Assembly: GCA_029263215.1 (NCBI GenBank)
Contig: JAJCXY010000084.1
Span: forward strand, 1-63,817
DNA from: Acidimicrobiales bacterium
GTDB taxonomy: Bacteria > Actinomycetota > Acidimicrobiia > Acidimicrobiales > Aldehydirespiratoraceae
Direction: 5' to 3'
DNA length: 63,817 bases
Shown here: piece after piece, positions 8,773-17,667 of the stretch
How the letters are laid out: every line of letters begins with the position of its first letter
How positions within the stretch are numbered: position 1 is the stretch's first letter
Position numbers and translations under genes: made by a program
Notes under the pieces: generated by a model
Databases searched by the model: none
What the model saw: only the letters and a program-made list of their open reading frames with translations
Told to the model about the DNA's origin: nothing

Positions 8773-9644
8773 GGGTGCACCGGCTGGGGGTGGCGGATGC
8801 CTGCGAACAGATCGGTTTCGGGAGGGTCGCCTATTTCGGGGCCTCGAGCCAGGCAGTAGTCGTCGAGGGGATGGAGGCCTTCTTCTATCTCGATGGGGAG
8901 ACCGAACCAGAAGGTGGACTCCGGATCGATCTGGGTGGCGTGAGCGAGAAGTCCTTCGCGTCGCACGTGGGTGAATCCCTCGATCGACACTCGTGTGGTG
9001 ATTCTCGTATCGATGTCGGGACGCGAGAACCACTTCTCGTCGTAGGGCGACTCGAGACCAAGCTCGAGAAAGGCCTCATGGCGGGCGCTGATACGCGCTC
9101 GTGACCAAGCCGAGTAGTAGGTCTTGGTGACCGACCACGCTTCGCCGAGCTCGGGTCGATAGGCCGAATCTGCGGCCCGTTCCACTGCGGGATGGGTGAT
9201 CTCGTAGACCCGGAGGTGATCGGGGTGACGGTAGGAGCCCTGCTCGTCGGGGTAGGTGACGACCACTTGGGGACGTTCGAGTCGGAGTAGGGCCACGAGC
9301 CGGTCGACGGCCTCGTCGAGCGGCGCCACCGCGAAGCAATCGGGGTGGAAGTTCGAGTCGTTGTCGGGCATGCCCGAGTCGCGGTAGCCCAGCATGTGGA
9401 TCTGCTCGTAGCCGATCGCTTCGCCGGCACGCTCCAGCTCGGCCCTGCGCACCTCAGCCATGTTGTCGCGCACCTCGGGTCGGTCCATGGCCGGGTTGAG
9501 GATGTCGCCCTCCTCGCCGCCGGTGCAGCACACCAGCACAGTACGGATGCCCTCGGCGTGGTAGCGCGCGATCGTGCCCGCCCCCTTCGATGCTTCGTCG
9601 TCGGGGTGGGCGTGCACTGTGAGGATGCAGAGCTGCTCAGACAT
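8769..9644 (-). CDS. mca: Mycothiol S-conjugate amidase (Mca), PIG-L family deacetylase
   Basis: A 291-residue PIG-L/LmbE-type zinc hydrolase. The metal motif HAHPDDEASKG lies at residues 11-21 and the second metal histidine in GSYRHPDHLRVYE. Long internal segments (CCTGGEEGDILNPAMDRP, LGYRDSGMPDNDSN) are characteristic of the actinobacterial Mca/MshB subgroup, and the length fits Mca. Mca cleaves mycothiol conjugates of toxins to give mercapturic acids for export. ATG at 9644 begins MSEQLCILTVHAHPDDE, the normal distance to the motif. Confidence 0.85.
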   Translation of the reverse strand: MSEQLCILTVHAHPDDEASKGAGTIARYHAEGIRTVLVCCTGGEEGDILNPAMDRPEVRDNMAEVRRAELERAGEAIGYEQIHMLGYRDSGMPDNDSNFHPDCFAVAPLDEAVDRLVALLRLERPQVVVTYPDEQGSYRHPDHLRVYEITHPAVERAADSAYRPELGEAWSVTKTYYSAWSRARISARHEAFLELGLESPYDEKWFSRPDIDTRITTRVSIEGFTHVRREGLLAHATQIDPESTFWFGLPIEIEEGLHPLDDYCLARGPEIGDPPETDLFAGIRHPQPVHP

Positions 9645-9679
9645 CGGCGACGACGATACCCGAGCCGTGGCCAACGCGG

Positions 9680-10690
9680 TCAGGTACCCAGCACAACATC
9701 AGGAAAGGCGGCCACCACCGCGAACCAGAGCGACGTGCGACTCGCCAGCGCATCTCCTTCGAGCGTTTCGACTCTGCCTCCCGTTCCATCGGTTATCACC
9801 CTCACCGTGAGACCTCCGAGGTCGACTTCTCGGTCGCCGGCAGGCTCGACCGGCCAGGCCCAGTTCTGGCCATCGACGTCGACCATGATCACCGAGGTCC
9901 CGGGGCTGAGCCTGGTGTCGTCGAGCACTTCCCCGGCCACCGGGAACGGTGTTCTCCCGAGATCCACCTGATCGGCGTAGCCACCGAACAAGGTCCGCGA
10001 GTAGTCGCGGCCCGCGGGTCGGATGAGCACGCTGGTTTCGGGATGGCGCTCGGCCCACTGCCCCCAGCGGGCCATCTCCGCGGGGAGCGGCGTGAGTGCC
10101 TCATCGGTGAGAGGGCCGACGATTCCTCGTCCCGCCACCTGCCACCAGTAGGAGCCCGTTTCGCGGTCGATCATCACCAGGTCGTTCTCATAGAGCGCAC
10201 TCGTGTTGGAGAACGTGAGGGTGGCCTCGCCGAGAACCCTGTCGTAGACGACACCACTGCCACACAAAGGGCAGTAGCTGATCAGAACGGGCCGACCCCC
10301 GAGTTCGTCGTTGACGATTTCATGGAGATCGAGAATGCGCACCGGGTAGGCCCAGGCATCACCGGTGTCGTCGACGTAGCCGAGAACTATGTCGTCGGGG
10401 GTGAGCCACACCGCATCCGAAGCACTCTCGTAGTCGGGGTTGTCGATCGGCTGGATGGCGTCGAGGAGCCGATTGATGAGCTCGGGTGGAGCCTCGCTCA
10501 GCGGTACGGAACCACCGTCGAAGGTGTCGAAGTGGATGTCTTCCAGCGGTACGGAATGGAGGAGCCCGGTCTCGGCCGCCAACTCGTCGGTCACCGAAGG
10601 CGCGGCGATCTGGTCTGAGGGCGCCGAGTCCGAGCCGCATGCCGCGGCCAACAGGGCGAGAGCAACGACGACGAGGGAGTACCGAGCCAC
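9680..10690 (-). CDS. DUF3179 domain lipoprotein
   Basis: A 336-residue protein with a lipobox signal (ALLAAAC, Cys about 18) and a DUF3179 domain: LGYVDDTGDAWAYPVRIL, then ISYCPLCGSGVVYDR with a Cys-x2-Cys pair, and LFGGYAD. The family is extracytoplasmic and of unknown role; the YCPLC motif suggests metal or thiol chemistry. It ends 35 bp from the mca start and is the last gene before the PhoU/MgtE group on the same strand. Confidence 0.88.
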   Translation of the reverse strand: MARYSLVVVALALLAAACGSDSAPSDQIAAPSVTDELAAETGLLHSVPLEDIHFDTFDGGSVPLSEAPPELINRLLDAIQPIDNPDYESASDAVWLTPDDIVLGYVDDTGDAWAYPVRILDLHEIVNDELGGRPVLISYCPLCGSGVVYDRVLGEATLTFSNTSALYENDLVMIDRETGSYWWQVAGRGIVGPLTDEALTPLPAEMARWGQWAERHPETSVLIRPAGRDYSRTLFGGYADQVDLGRTPFPVAGEVLDDTRLSPGTSVIMVDVDGQNWAWPVEPAGDREVDLGGLTVRVITDGTGGRVETLEGDALASRTSLWFAVVAAFPDVVLGT

Positions 10691-10726
10691 GGGCCGGAAA
10701 CCCGCCCCGGCTCAGAGCACTTCCCG

Positions 10727-11959
10727 TCAGCCGATCCGGGTCACCGGCTCGAGTTCCATCTCGCCGTCGCCGTCGGGGTCGACAAGACGCCACCCGCACC
10801 GGAGCGCGAGCAACTCTCGGCCCTCGTCGGGGCCGCTCGCGATGAGTTCGTCGTTGGCGAGAACCCGGGTGCGGCCGCGGGGCCGGTAGAGGTACTGGCC
10901 GCCGCGGCGGATGGCGAGCACGGTGAAGCCGGGCTCGATCGCGAGCTGGAGGTCGGCCAGGGTGGCGTCATCGGCCTCGCTGCCGGGTGCAACCGGAAAC
11001 CTCACCACCACATCGTCGCTGTCGCCCAATGCCAGCCCCAGGATCGGATGCACATCTTCTCGCTGCTCGATCATCCACACCATGGCCTGGGCCTGATCAC
11101 CGATGTCTTCAGCGGCCTGCGAAACGTGCAGCAGGCCCCTCAGCAGTGATGGATCGGCCTTGTCGCTAGCTGCCCTCAACACCCAGGTCTCGAGCCGATC
11201 CTTCATCTCGTCGAGCCGATCCTCGAGATGGCGAACTTCGGCCGCGAGTCCGACATCGGCGAACACCAGCGCCGAATAGGCGAGCCCCACCGCAACCTCG
11301 GAAAGATTCTTCATCTCGATGAGCACGTCCACGGCCCGATCGAGATCGGTGACAAAGGGGTCGTCGACGATCTGCGGCGGTATCCAGGGTTCTGCGGCGG
11401 CCAACTCCCTCAGGCGTCTGATGCCATCTGGCGATCCCCGCAGGAACAACACATCGTCGGGGACGAGGACGAGGTCGCCGTCGACATCGGTGATCCATGT
11501 GCGCTCGCGGCGAATGGCCATAACCCTCATACCGGTCTGCACGGGAAGCTCGTGAGCAGACAACGCCCGATGGGCGAGATGGCTCCCTTCCGACACCAGG
11601 ACGCGATGGCTCACCTCTTCTGCCTCCGACAGATCGGCCACCAGTTCGGCCGGGATCCCCACCTTGTGGGTGACGATGCGCGCGATGTCGACGGCATCGT
11701 TGGCGATGCGCTCGATGGCGCTGATCACCTGGAGGACCGACGACATCCCTTCGGAGTCCCTCGGGTTGCGCACAGCCATGATGCACACACCGCGCATGTC
11801 CTGAACCAGCTCGCTCATCTGGGCTTCGAGCGAGCCCACCTCCTCGGCCATGTCGGGGTCGCCGAAGAACAGCGAGGCATACGCGAGGTCGACCATCAGC
11901 TCCGAGTTGTCCTTGGCTTCCGCCAACATCTCTCTCAGATTTCGAGGTCTATCGTCCAT
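10727..11959 (-). CDS. PhoU-TrkA_C-PhoU-TrkA_C duplicated regulator, probable partner of the MgtE-like transporter
   Basis: A 410-residue cytosolic protein with internal duplication. Residues 1-110 form a PhoU-like helical bundle (LMVDLAYASLFFGDPDMAEEV), 115-190 a TrkA_C/RCK_C domain (GMRVMAIRRERTWI...DDVLFLRGS), 205-305 a second PhoU-like bundle (EVAVGLAYSALVFADVGLAAEV) and 310-400 a second TrkA_C (FTVLAIRRGGQYLYRPRGRTRV). TrkA_C domains bind small ligands and gate ion transporters. It lies 18 bp downstream of the MgtE-core gene on the same strand, so it probably regulates that transporter. Confidence 0.85.
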   Translation of the reverse strand: MDDRPRNLREMLAEAKDNSELMVDLAYASLFFGDPDMAEEVGSLEAQMSELVQDMRGVCIMAVRNPRDSEGMSSVLQVISAIERIANDAVDIARIVTHKVGIPAELVADLSEAEEVSHRVLVSEGSHLAHRALSAHELPVQTGMRVMAIRRERTWITDVDGDLVLVPDDVLFLRGSPDGIRRLRELAAAEPWIPPQIVDDPFVTDLDRAVDVLIEMKNLSEVAVGLAYSALVFADVGLAAEVRHLEDRLDEMKDRLETWVLRAASDKADPSLLRGLLHVSQAAEDIGDQAQAMVWMIEQREDVHPILGLALGDSDDVVVRFPVAPGSEADDATLADLQLAIEPGFTVLAIRRGGQYLYRPRGRTRVLANDELIASGPDEGRELLALRCGWRLVDPDGDGEMELEPVTRIG

Positions 11960-11977
11960 CAGCTCTCCTGGTATTCA

Positions 11978-13213
11978 TCATGCAACGCCCACGGCGATCA
12001 GGGCCAGAATCAGGGCGAATGCTCCAACAAAATCAAGTGATGCGGTGACCATCGGGATGCCGTAGGTGTCGGGATCGAGTCCAAAACGCACGGCGGCGAT
12101 GGTCGAATAGAAGGCAACCGCCACCACACAGATCGTGGCCAGCAAGCCACCGATCAAGGCGATCGCGACGAGGTCGGTGAGGCCGGGGCTGGCGCGATCG
12201 GTGATTGCGCCACCGATCTCGGCCACCACTCCAGAAGCGATGAAGATCGGTATCGCGAGGCTGAAGATCATTGCCACATCGCCGCCCGCCGCACCTCGGG
12301 GGACCGGGCCGGGGCGGATCAGCCCGAGATGGATCTTGGTGGCGAGCCGACTCGACAGGATTCCGCCCAGGGCGCCCGCCGTGCCGAGGAATCCGGGAAG
12401 GAGCACGAGCAACACGGGGAACTCGATGAAATCGTCGAGTCGCTTCTCGATGGTTATTCCGGCTACCAGATCGACCAGACCAGCCACGGTGAGGATAGGC
12501 AGCGACTCTCGCATGATCTCGGTGAGGAGGGGACGCCCGGCACGAAAGGCCCACACGACACTGATCACGGCCAGCACCGTCACCACGGTCGCGATCGTGG
12601 GGGTGACACCACCGATGCCGGCCAACTCCGCGCTCCAGACGAGGGCGGGCAGGCTCACCACATCACCGGTGGCTGTCACCAGAGGTGCGACAACATTGTC
12701 GAGGTCCCAGCCGTAGCGAACCGAGCCACCCGCTAGTAGGAGGGTGATGCCCAGCACCACCACCGAGGCGATGACCCCACCCACCGCGGACACGACGATG
12801 AAGTCGGCCACCGACATCGTGGGAGACACATTGAAAGCGATCGCCACCGCCTTGGCCGTCAGGGCAAGCACCACCGCGATGACCAGGCTCAGAACCATGG
12901 CCGCAGTGGCGTTCTGGCCAACGATGGTGTCGAGCCGCGGGCTGAGGCGGAAGGCGCCGGAGTGGATCGAGGTGCCGAGTCGACTTCCGAGGGCACCGAA
13001 GATGTTGCCCTTCACTGCTAGGACGGCCGGCACCAACAAGAGCAGGCCGGGCAATTCCTCCAGGGTGCCGGTGGTGGAGGCGAGCGTGATGCCGGCCACG
13101 AGGCTGGCCACCACTGCCACCATCAAGGCGATGAAGCTGTCACGGTACGCGGTGGGGTCGCCCCCAACGAGAGCGCTCCCGAGGCGCGAACGACGACTAC
13201 CGCGGTGCTCCAC
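11978..13213 (-). CDS. Tandem MgtE-core (SLC41-like) cation transporter
   Basis: A 411-residue polytopic membrane protein made of two homologous halves, each an MgtE integral domain: PGLLLLVPAVLAVKGNIFGALGSRL in the first and FPVLLVLLPGFLGTAGALGGILSSRL in the second, each with the polar residues of the Mg pathway. The N-terminal and CBS domains of classic MgtE are absent, so gating probably comes from the adjacent PhoU/TrkA_C protein. The GTG at 13213 is preferred because a longer reading would overlap the divergent lemA start. Confidence 0.85.
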   Translation of the reverse strand: MEHRGSRRSRLGSALVGGDPTAYRDSFIALMVAVVASLVAGITLASTTGTLEELPGLLLLVPAVLAVKGNIFGALGSRLGTSIHSGAFRLSPRLDTIVGQNATAAMVLSLVIAVVLALTAKAVAIAFNVSPTMSVADFIVVSAVGGVIASVVVLGITLLLAGGSVRYGWDLDNVVAPLVTATGDVVSLPALVWSAELAGIGGVTPTIATVVTVLAVISVVWAFRAGRPLLTEIMRESLPILTVAGLVDLVAGITIEKRLDDFIEFPVLLVLLPGFLGTAGALGGILSSRLATKIHLGLIRPGPVPRGAAGGDVAMIFSLAIPIFIASGVVAEIGGAITDRASPGLTDLVAIALIGGLLATICVVAVAFYSTIAAVRFGLDPDTYGIPMVTASLDFVGAFALILALIAVGVA

Positions 13214-13251
13214 ATCGCTAAGTGTGGTGTGTCGCGCGCCGATTGGGTGAC

Positions 13252-13812
13252 ATGTCTGCATGGATCACCGCGCTCATCGTCGCTGCGCCAGTTCTCCTCT
13301 GGGCGATGGTTTCGTTCAATCGCTTCGTGGCTCAGCGCCAATTGATCGACAACTCGTGGGCGAATGTCGAGACCGAACTCAGGCGCCGCCACGACCTGAT
13401 CCCCAACCTCGTGGAGACCGTCGAGGGTTACGCCACCCACGAGAAGCGCACCTTCACCGCGGTGATCGAGGCCCGCCAGGGTGCTGCATCGGCTCGCGGA
13501 GGGGCCGAAGGGCATGAGGGGGCCGAGAATCTGCTGGTGTCGGGCCTGCGCCAACTCTTCGCAGTGAGCGAGGACTATCCCGACCTGCTGGCCAGCGAAC
13601 GCTTCCTCGATCTCCAACGGGAGCTGGTGACCACCGAGGACCGTCTCCAAGCGGCGCGCCGCCTCTTCAACGGCAATGTTCGCGAGTACAACCAGCGGGT
13701 GGAGTCGGTGCCGTCACGGTTGATCGCCCGGTTGGGGGGTTTCCGGCGCCGCGACTATTTCGAGGTCGAACCGGCGGTGGTCTACGTGCCCAGCACCCGC
13801 AGGATCTCCTGA
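13252..13812 (+). CDS. lemA: LemA family protein
   Basis: A 186-residue protein with one N-terminal transmembrane helix (residues 3-20) and the LemA helical domain: NSWANVETELRRRHDLIPNL, then VREYNQRVESVPSRLIA. LemA proteins are membrane-anchored with a periplasm-side or cytosolic coiled bundle and have no defined enzymatic role. ATG at 13252 gives the normal N-terminus and lies 38 bp from the divergent MgtE-like gene. Confidence 0.92.
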   Translation: MSAWITALIVAAPVLLWAMVSFNRFVAQRQLIDNSWANVETELRRRHDLIPNLVETVEGYATHEKRTFTAVIEARQGAASARGGAEGHEGAENLLVSGLRQLFAVSEDYPDLLASERFLDLQRELVTTEDRLQAARRLFNGNVREYNQRVESVPSRLIARLGGFRRRDYFEVEPAVVYVPSTRRIS

Positions 13813-13835
13813 CGTCGGCCTTTCGTGCGATCCGG

Positions 13836-14894
13836 CTAGCGGCGGCGGATGAGCCGGGGCCTGCGGTAGCTGATCGACCGGTCCGACACCCAGAGCGCTG
13901 GAGGCGCATCGACGAAGCTGGCCAGGGTCAGCAGTACCTGGTCGTAGTTCACCCGCCAGCCGGCGAAGTCTCTCCAGGCCTGTTCACGGTTGGCCTTGAC
14001 CGGCACTCCGGCAGCGGCAAGTTGGTCGTACACGTCGTCGAACTCTTCTCGGCCGATGGAGATGGGGTCAGTGGGGCGGGGGTCGCTCGGGTGTTCGAAG
14101 CCGAAGAAGTCGGTGATCTGGCGAAGAGCGAGAGTGCCAGTGCGGATCATGAGGTTGGCTCTAGGGGCGCGGGGCACGTCGAGGGTGGAGCTGAACAGGG
14201 AGGCCGAGTCGAGGGCCAGACCCGCGCTCACGATCCAGGAGCGGGTGGGCACGGGAGAGCGAAAGAACACCAGCATGGGAAAGGACGTGTGGGTCTCCTC
14301 GACCTCCACGAACCAGTCCTCCCAGTCGGCCCACATTTCCGTTATCTGATCGAGCCCGTCGATCATCTGGCTGCGTATGAGCAAGGTGGCGGGACTCGCT
14401 ACACCCTGCTCATCGGTGGCCCGCAGGTGGAGCTTCGCCACCGCCGTCTCGCGCCTCGAGAAGGAGCTGTAAATGGTGGGTAGGAAACTGATGAGCAGGG
14501 CGACCAACCCCAACCCCACCAGGCCCTCGAGCACCGAGAGGATGAGGGTGGGAAGATCAGTGGTGGTGCGAAAGCCCAAGGTGGTGAGCGATGAGCCCGA
14601 CAGTACGAGCGCATCTCGGTAGGGCTCAACTCCGAGGGCCCAGAAGGTGGCGCTACATCCCAGACCCACCCCGAGGCTCCACACCAGGGGCATCGTGATG
14701 AGCGCTACCGGGGCGAAGCGCGCTTTCGAGGCTTCATTGCCCCTGTGAAACAGCCACCGGAAACCACCGAACACCAGCCGTACGATCACGACCTGCTCGC
14801 CGCGGGGCACCACCACCGTGCGCACAGCGGAACCGAGAGTTGCGATGGCTACGACGGCGCCCGCCGTCCCTACGAGAATTCTGAGGAATGTCAT
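13836..14894 (-). CDS. Two-pore/ion-channel-like membrane protein
   Basis: A 352-residue protein with N-terminal transmembrane helices (residues 5-25, 60-85) and a pore-like segment SGSSLTTLGFRTTTDL (about 98-113) followed by another helix (LIL...ALLISFLP). This TTLGF stretch resembles the K-channel filter region of the ion_trans_2 group without being canonical TVGYG. A cytosolic C-terminal domain of about 190 residues follows (WADWEDWFVEVEETHTSFP). Ion selectivity cannot be read. It converges on lemA. Confidence 0.65.
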   Translation of the reverse strand: MTFLRILVGTAGAVVAIATLGSAVRTVVVPRGEQVVIVRLVFGGFRWLFHRGNEASKARFAPVALITMPLVWSLGVGLGCSATFWALGVEPYRDALVLSGSSLTTLGFRTTTDLPTLILSVLEGLVGLGLVALLISFLPTIYSSFSRRETAVAKLHLRATDEQGVASPATLLIRSQMIDGLDQITEMWADWEDWFVEVEETHTSFPMLVFFRSPVPTRSWIVSAGLALDSASLFSSTLDVPRAPRANLMIRTGTLALRQITDFFGFEHPSDPRPTDPISIGREEFDDVYDQLAAAGVPVKANREQAWRDFAGWRVNYDQVLLTLASFVDAPPALWVSDRSISYRRPRLIRRR

Positions 14895-14933
14895 AGCGGG
14901 GCACAGCTTCGCGCACCGCGTCGACCGAGGTGG

Positions 14934-17081
14934 TCAGCTGATATCGAAGCTCTGCCACTCTCCGGCCATCTGAAGAACCACCGTGGTGCCGTTGATCGCG
15001 GGCGGCGACTCGTAGTAGCCCCCTCGGGTGTCGGGGAGGTCTTCGACGTGCCAGCTGATCCCGTCGACCGAGGCGATCAGATGGAAGTCGGGCTCGTAGC
15101 TCGGTTCCTCCCAATCCTGGTCGGAGCGCGCCGCCTGCTCGGCGCTGGCGGTCGCTCCGCTGAGCATCTCGAGGGGCACCTCGAGTATCAAGACACCGTC
15201 AGCATCGACGAAGCCGATACCGCCGTTGTCGAGCAACTCCAAGAAACTTGGAATATCTCCATTAAAGTCCTCTCTAGCGCTCTCGAGAACGACCTCGCCG
15301 GTTTCCTGGTTTGTTACGCGAGTGAGCGCCGTGCCGTCCTCGAACTGGTGGGTGTAGATCTCGTGCCCGTCGTATTCGATGCTCGCTTCGTATTCGACGG
15401 GAGGCGGGCCGACGTACTCGTAGGTAGCTACATCGACGACCGACACGACACCGTCGCCACCACCCGCGAACCACAGCCAGGTATCGGAGATGCCAGGCAC
15501 TGTGACCGGCTGCCAGTTGGTGCCGTCGGCATCGCCCCGCCAAATCTGTTGACCAGCCTCGTCGGAGACCGTGAGCAATACACCCCCTCTCACCGCGACA
15601 ATGGCATCGATGAATCCCTCGGTGCCGGGGGCATCGACCGCGTTCCAGCTGTGCCCGTCGGGCGAGAAGAAGACGGAATTGCTCGGACCCTCTTCGAGTT
15701 CGGTGTACTCGTAAGCGTCCCAGGCCATCGCGAGATAGCCGGCTCCGGTGCCAACCACGGTGCAGCAGTTTGCTGATGCCGGAGCTGAGGCCCTAGCGAC
15801 CCCGCCAGCCCAGGTGCCGACCCACCCAGCGGTCTGCGACGATCCACTGAGGTAGGGGGCATAGTCGTCGTACACGAGCCCCAGATCGGTCCACGGTATG
15901 AGTCGTTCCAGTGTGGACTCCCACAGCTCAACCGGAATGGGTTGAGGTGGAACCACCGGGTAGGACGACGACACAGCTGGAATCACGGGGTAGTCGAACC
16001 CTTCATCACCCTCGCCGGCGGATCGCCGACCATGACTCTCAAGCCTGATTCCCTCCGGTACGGCGGTGTAGCCCCACCCGTTGAGCTCCATCTCTGCCTG
16101 CAGGTCGTCGGGGAATGCGCTCCACACGTCGAACCACGAGTTCGCCTCGGTGGTGACGTACCAACCATCGGGTCCGAGCGCCAGCGCGCTGAGGTTGGAG
16201 TTGAATGTGACGAACTCGGGGATGGCGGCGGGTCGCTCAACGGGGATGGTGACCGTTGTCCAGGTTGTGAGATCAGTGGTGATCGAGACTTCGACGTCGA
16301 CGGCTCCGCCGTCTTGGGTCCAGTCCTGGTTGGCCAGCACCAGATGGACACCGTCGGAAGCGGAATATCCCAGCTCTCCGGGGGCAGAGAAACCTGGCAG
16401 AGCGGTCCAGGTGACACCGTCGTCGGAGATCTGAGCCTCGAGCGTGTAGGTGCCGCTGGTGGCGGCCATGTAAGCGTCGAGCAGCTCGGGATCGGATTGC
16501 ACGATCTCGGTGGCCAGATCGAGTAAGCCTGCTTCGTCGAGGGCCGCCATCGATTCCTCGATGTTGGTCGACTCGACTCCAGCCTCCTCCAGCGCATCGG
16601 CGATCTCTGTCGGGAAGCGATCCGCGAGATCAGGCACGAGATCGGCCATCGCGTCGGTGGGCTCGTGCCAGACCTGGCTGAAGGAGACGAATCCGTCACC
16701 CCACGGGAGGACCGAACTCGGGCCTCCTCTGCTCTCAGAGTCGTAGTAGCTGAGGGCCGCGTCGGCGCCGGCCGCTCGCGAAGGGGTCGGCGAGGGGATG
16801 GCGGGCGCGGCAGAAGCAGCATCGGCTTGCGAATCGGATCCAGAGGGTGTGTCCGCACCGACGTCAACAGCCACACCGAGCGTGCCTTCATCGTCCCTGA
16901 GTGTCTGCACCACGCCGGCAACGCCGACCACGAACAAGAAGGCGGCCGCCAGTGCGAGCATGCGCTGGTTGAGATTGCGGCGACGGCCGCGAGCCTGCAC
17001 CTGATCAACCGAGATCTCACTGATCTCGGCGCCTTCGGCCAGGTCGGATATACGGGAACGGAGCTCGTCGTCACGAGTCAT
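14934..17081 (-). CDS. Membrane-anchored probable anti-sigma partner with large extracytoplasmic domain
   Basis: A 715-residue protein. A short cytosolic N-terminus (about 40 residues, DDELRSRISDLAEGAEISEI) precedes one transmembrane helix (about 41-60, LALAAAFLFVVGVAGVV). A very acidic extracellular region of over 600 residues follows, with repeated D-G-x-x-W units (DGVTWTALPG, DLTTWTTVTI, DGHSWNAVDA, DGTNWQPVTV, DGISWHVEDL), the pattern of sialidase/BNR-like beta-propeller blades. The start lies inside the sigma gene (11-bp overlap), so coexpression is certain. Function as sigma inhibitor is inferred from order and topology; no zinc motif is present. Confidence 0.65.
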   Translation of the reverse strand: MTRDDELRSRISDLAEGAEISEISVDQVQARGRRRNLNQRMLALAAAFLFVVGVAGVVQTLRDDEGTLGVAVDVGADTPSGSDSQADAASAAPAIPSPTPSRAAGADAALSYYDSESRGGPSSVLPWGDGFVSFSQVWHEPTDAMADLVPDLADRFPTEIADALEEAGVESTNIEESMAALDEAGLLDLATEIVQSDPELLDAYMAATSGTYTLEAQISDDGVTWTALPGFSAPGELGYSASDGVHLVLANQDWTQDGGAVDVEVSITTDLTTWTTVTIPVERPAAIPEFVTFNSNLSALALGPDGWYVTTEANSWFDVWSAFPDDLQAEMELNGWGYTAVPEGIRLESHGRRSAGEGDEGFDYPVIPAVSSSYPVVPPQPIPVELWESTLERLIPWTDLGLVYDDYAPYLSGSSQTAGWVGTWAGGVARASAPASANCCTVVGTGAGYLAMAWDAYEYTELEEGPSNSVFFSPDGHSWNAVDAPGTEGFIDAIVAVRGGVLLTVSDEAGQQIWRGDADGTNWQPVTVPGISDTWLWFAGGGDGVVSVVDVATYEYVGPPPVEYEASIEYDGHEIYTHQFEDGTALTRVTNQETGEVVLESAREDFNGDIPSFLELLDNGGIGFVDADGVLILEVPLEMLSGATASAEQAARSDQDWEEPSYEPDFHLIASVDGISWHVEDLPDTRGGYYESPPAINGTTVVLQMAGEWQSFDIS

Positions 17082-17613
17082 CGGAGTCCTCCAGGGAAAC
17101 GGCGAGCCGATCGAGCGCTCGGCTCAATCGACTCTTGACGGTGCCGGGCGCGATCTGCAGCGTCTCGGCAGTTTGGAATTCGGACCAGTCGAGCAGGTAC
17201 CGGAGCACCACCACCGACCTCTGCTCGACCGGAAGCTCGGCCAAGGCCGCGTCGAGTTGGGGGTCGACCTCATGTACAGGTGGGGCTTCCCGGTCGGGAG
17301 CGTGGGAGCTGAAGATCTCTCGAAGCGTCTTGCGCCGCCGCGAACTGGCCCAATTGAGGCCGACGCGATACACCCAGCCGACCGGGTTGGAGTAAGCGCT
17401 TACGTCGTCCCACCTCTGATAGGCCCGGGCCATGGCCTCTGCCGCTGCATCAGAAGCAAGTTCGGGATCGCGGATGGTGAGAGCAAGAGCAGCGGCGACA
17501 GGCCGGTAGTGCTCGGAGAAGAAGGAGCTGAAGTCGATCGCGACGGGCGCGACGCCGCCGTCGCTCACCAATTCCAGTGGGGTTTCCAGTTCGCCAACCA
17601 CAGTCACACCCAT
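17071..17613 (-). CDS. ECF RNA polymerase sigma factor (SigE-like group)
   Basis: A 180-residue sigma-70 family ECF factor. Region 2 covers about 25-95 (FFSEHYRPVAAALALTI, then AMARAYQRWDDV and NPVGWVYRVGLN). Region 4 covers about 120-175 (LPVEQRSVVVLRYLLDWS and TAETLQIAPGTVKSRLSRAL helix-turn-helix). The next gene downstream overlaps it by 11 bp and is membrane-anchored, as in sigma/anti-sigma pairs. Translation probably begins at 17613, although the first 25 residues are not conserved family sequence and a start further inside is possible. Confidence 0.88.
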   Translation of the reverse strand: MGVTVVGELETPLELVSDGGVAPVAIDFSSFFSEHYRPVAAALALTIRDPELASDAAAEAMARAYQRWDDVSAYSNPVGWVYRVGLNWASSRRRKTLREIFSSHAPDREAPPVHEVDPQLDAALAELPVEQRSVVVLRYLLDWSEFQTAETLQIAPGTVKSRLSRALDRLAVSLEDSDDS

Positions 17614-17667
17614 AGACGCACGAGAACGGCGGTCGGTTCCATTATCGCCGAGATTCTTTCGAGGGTG

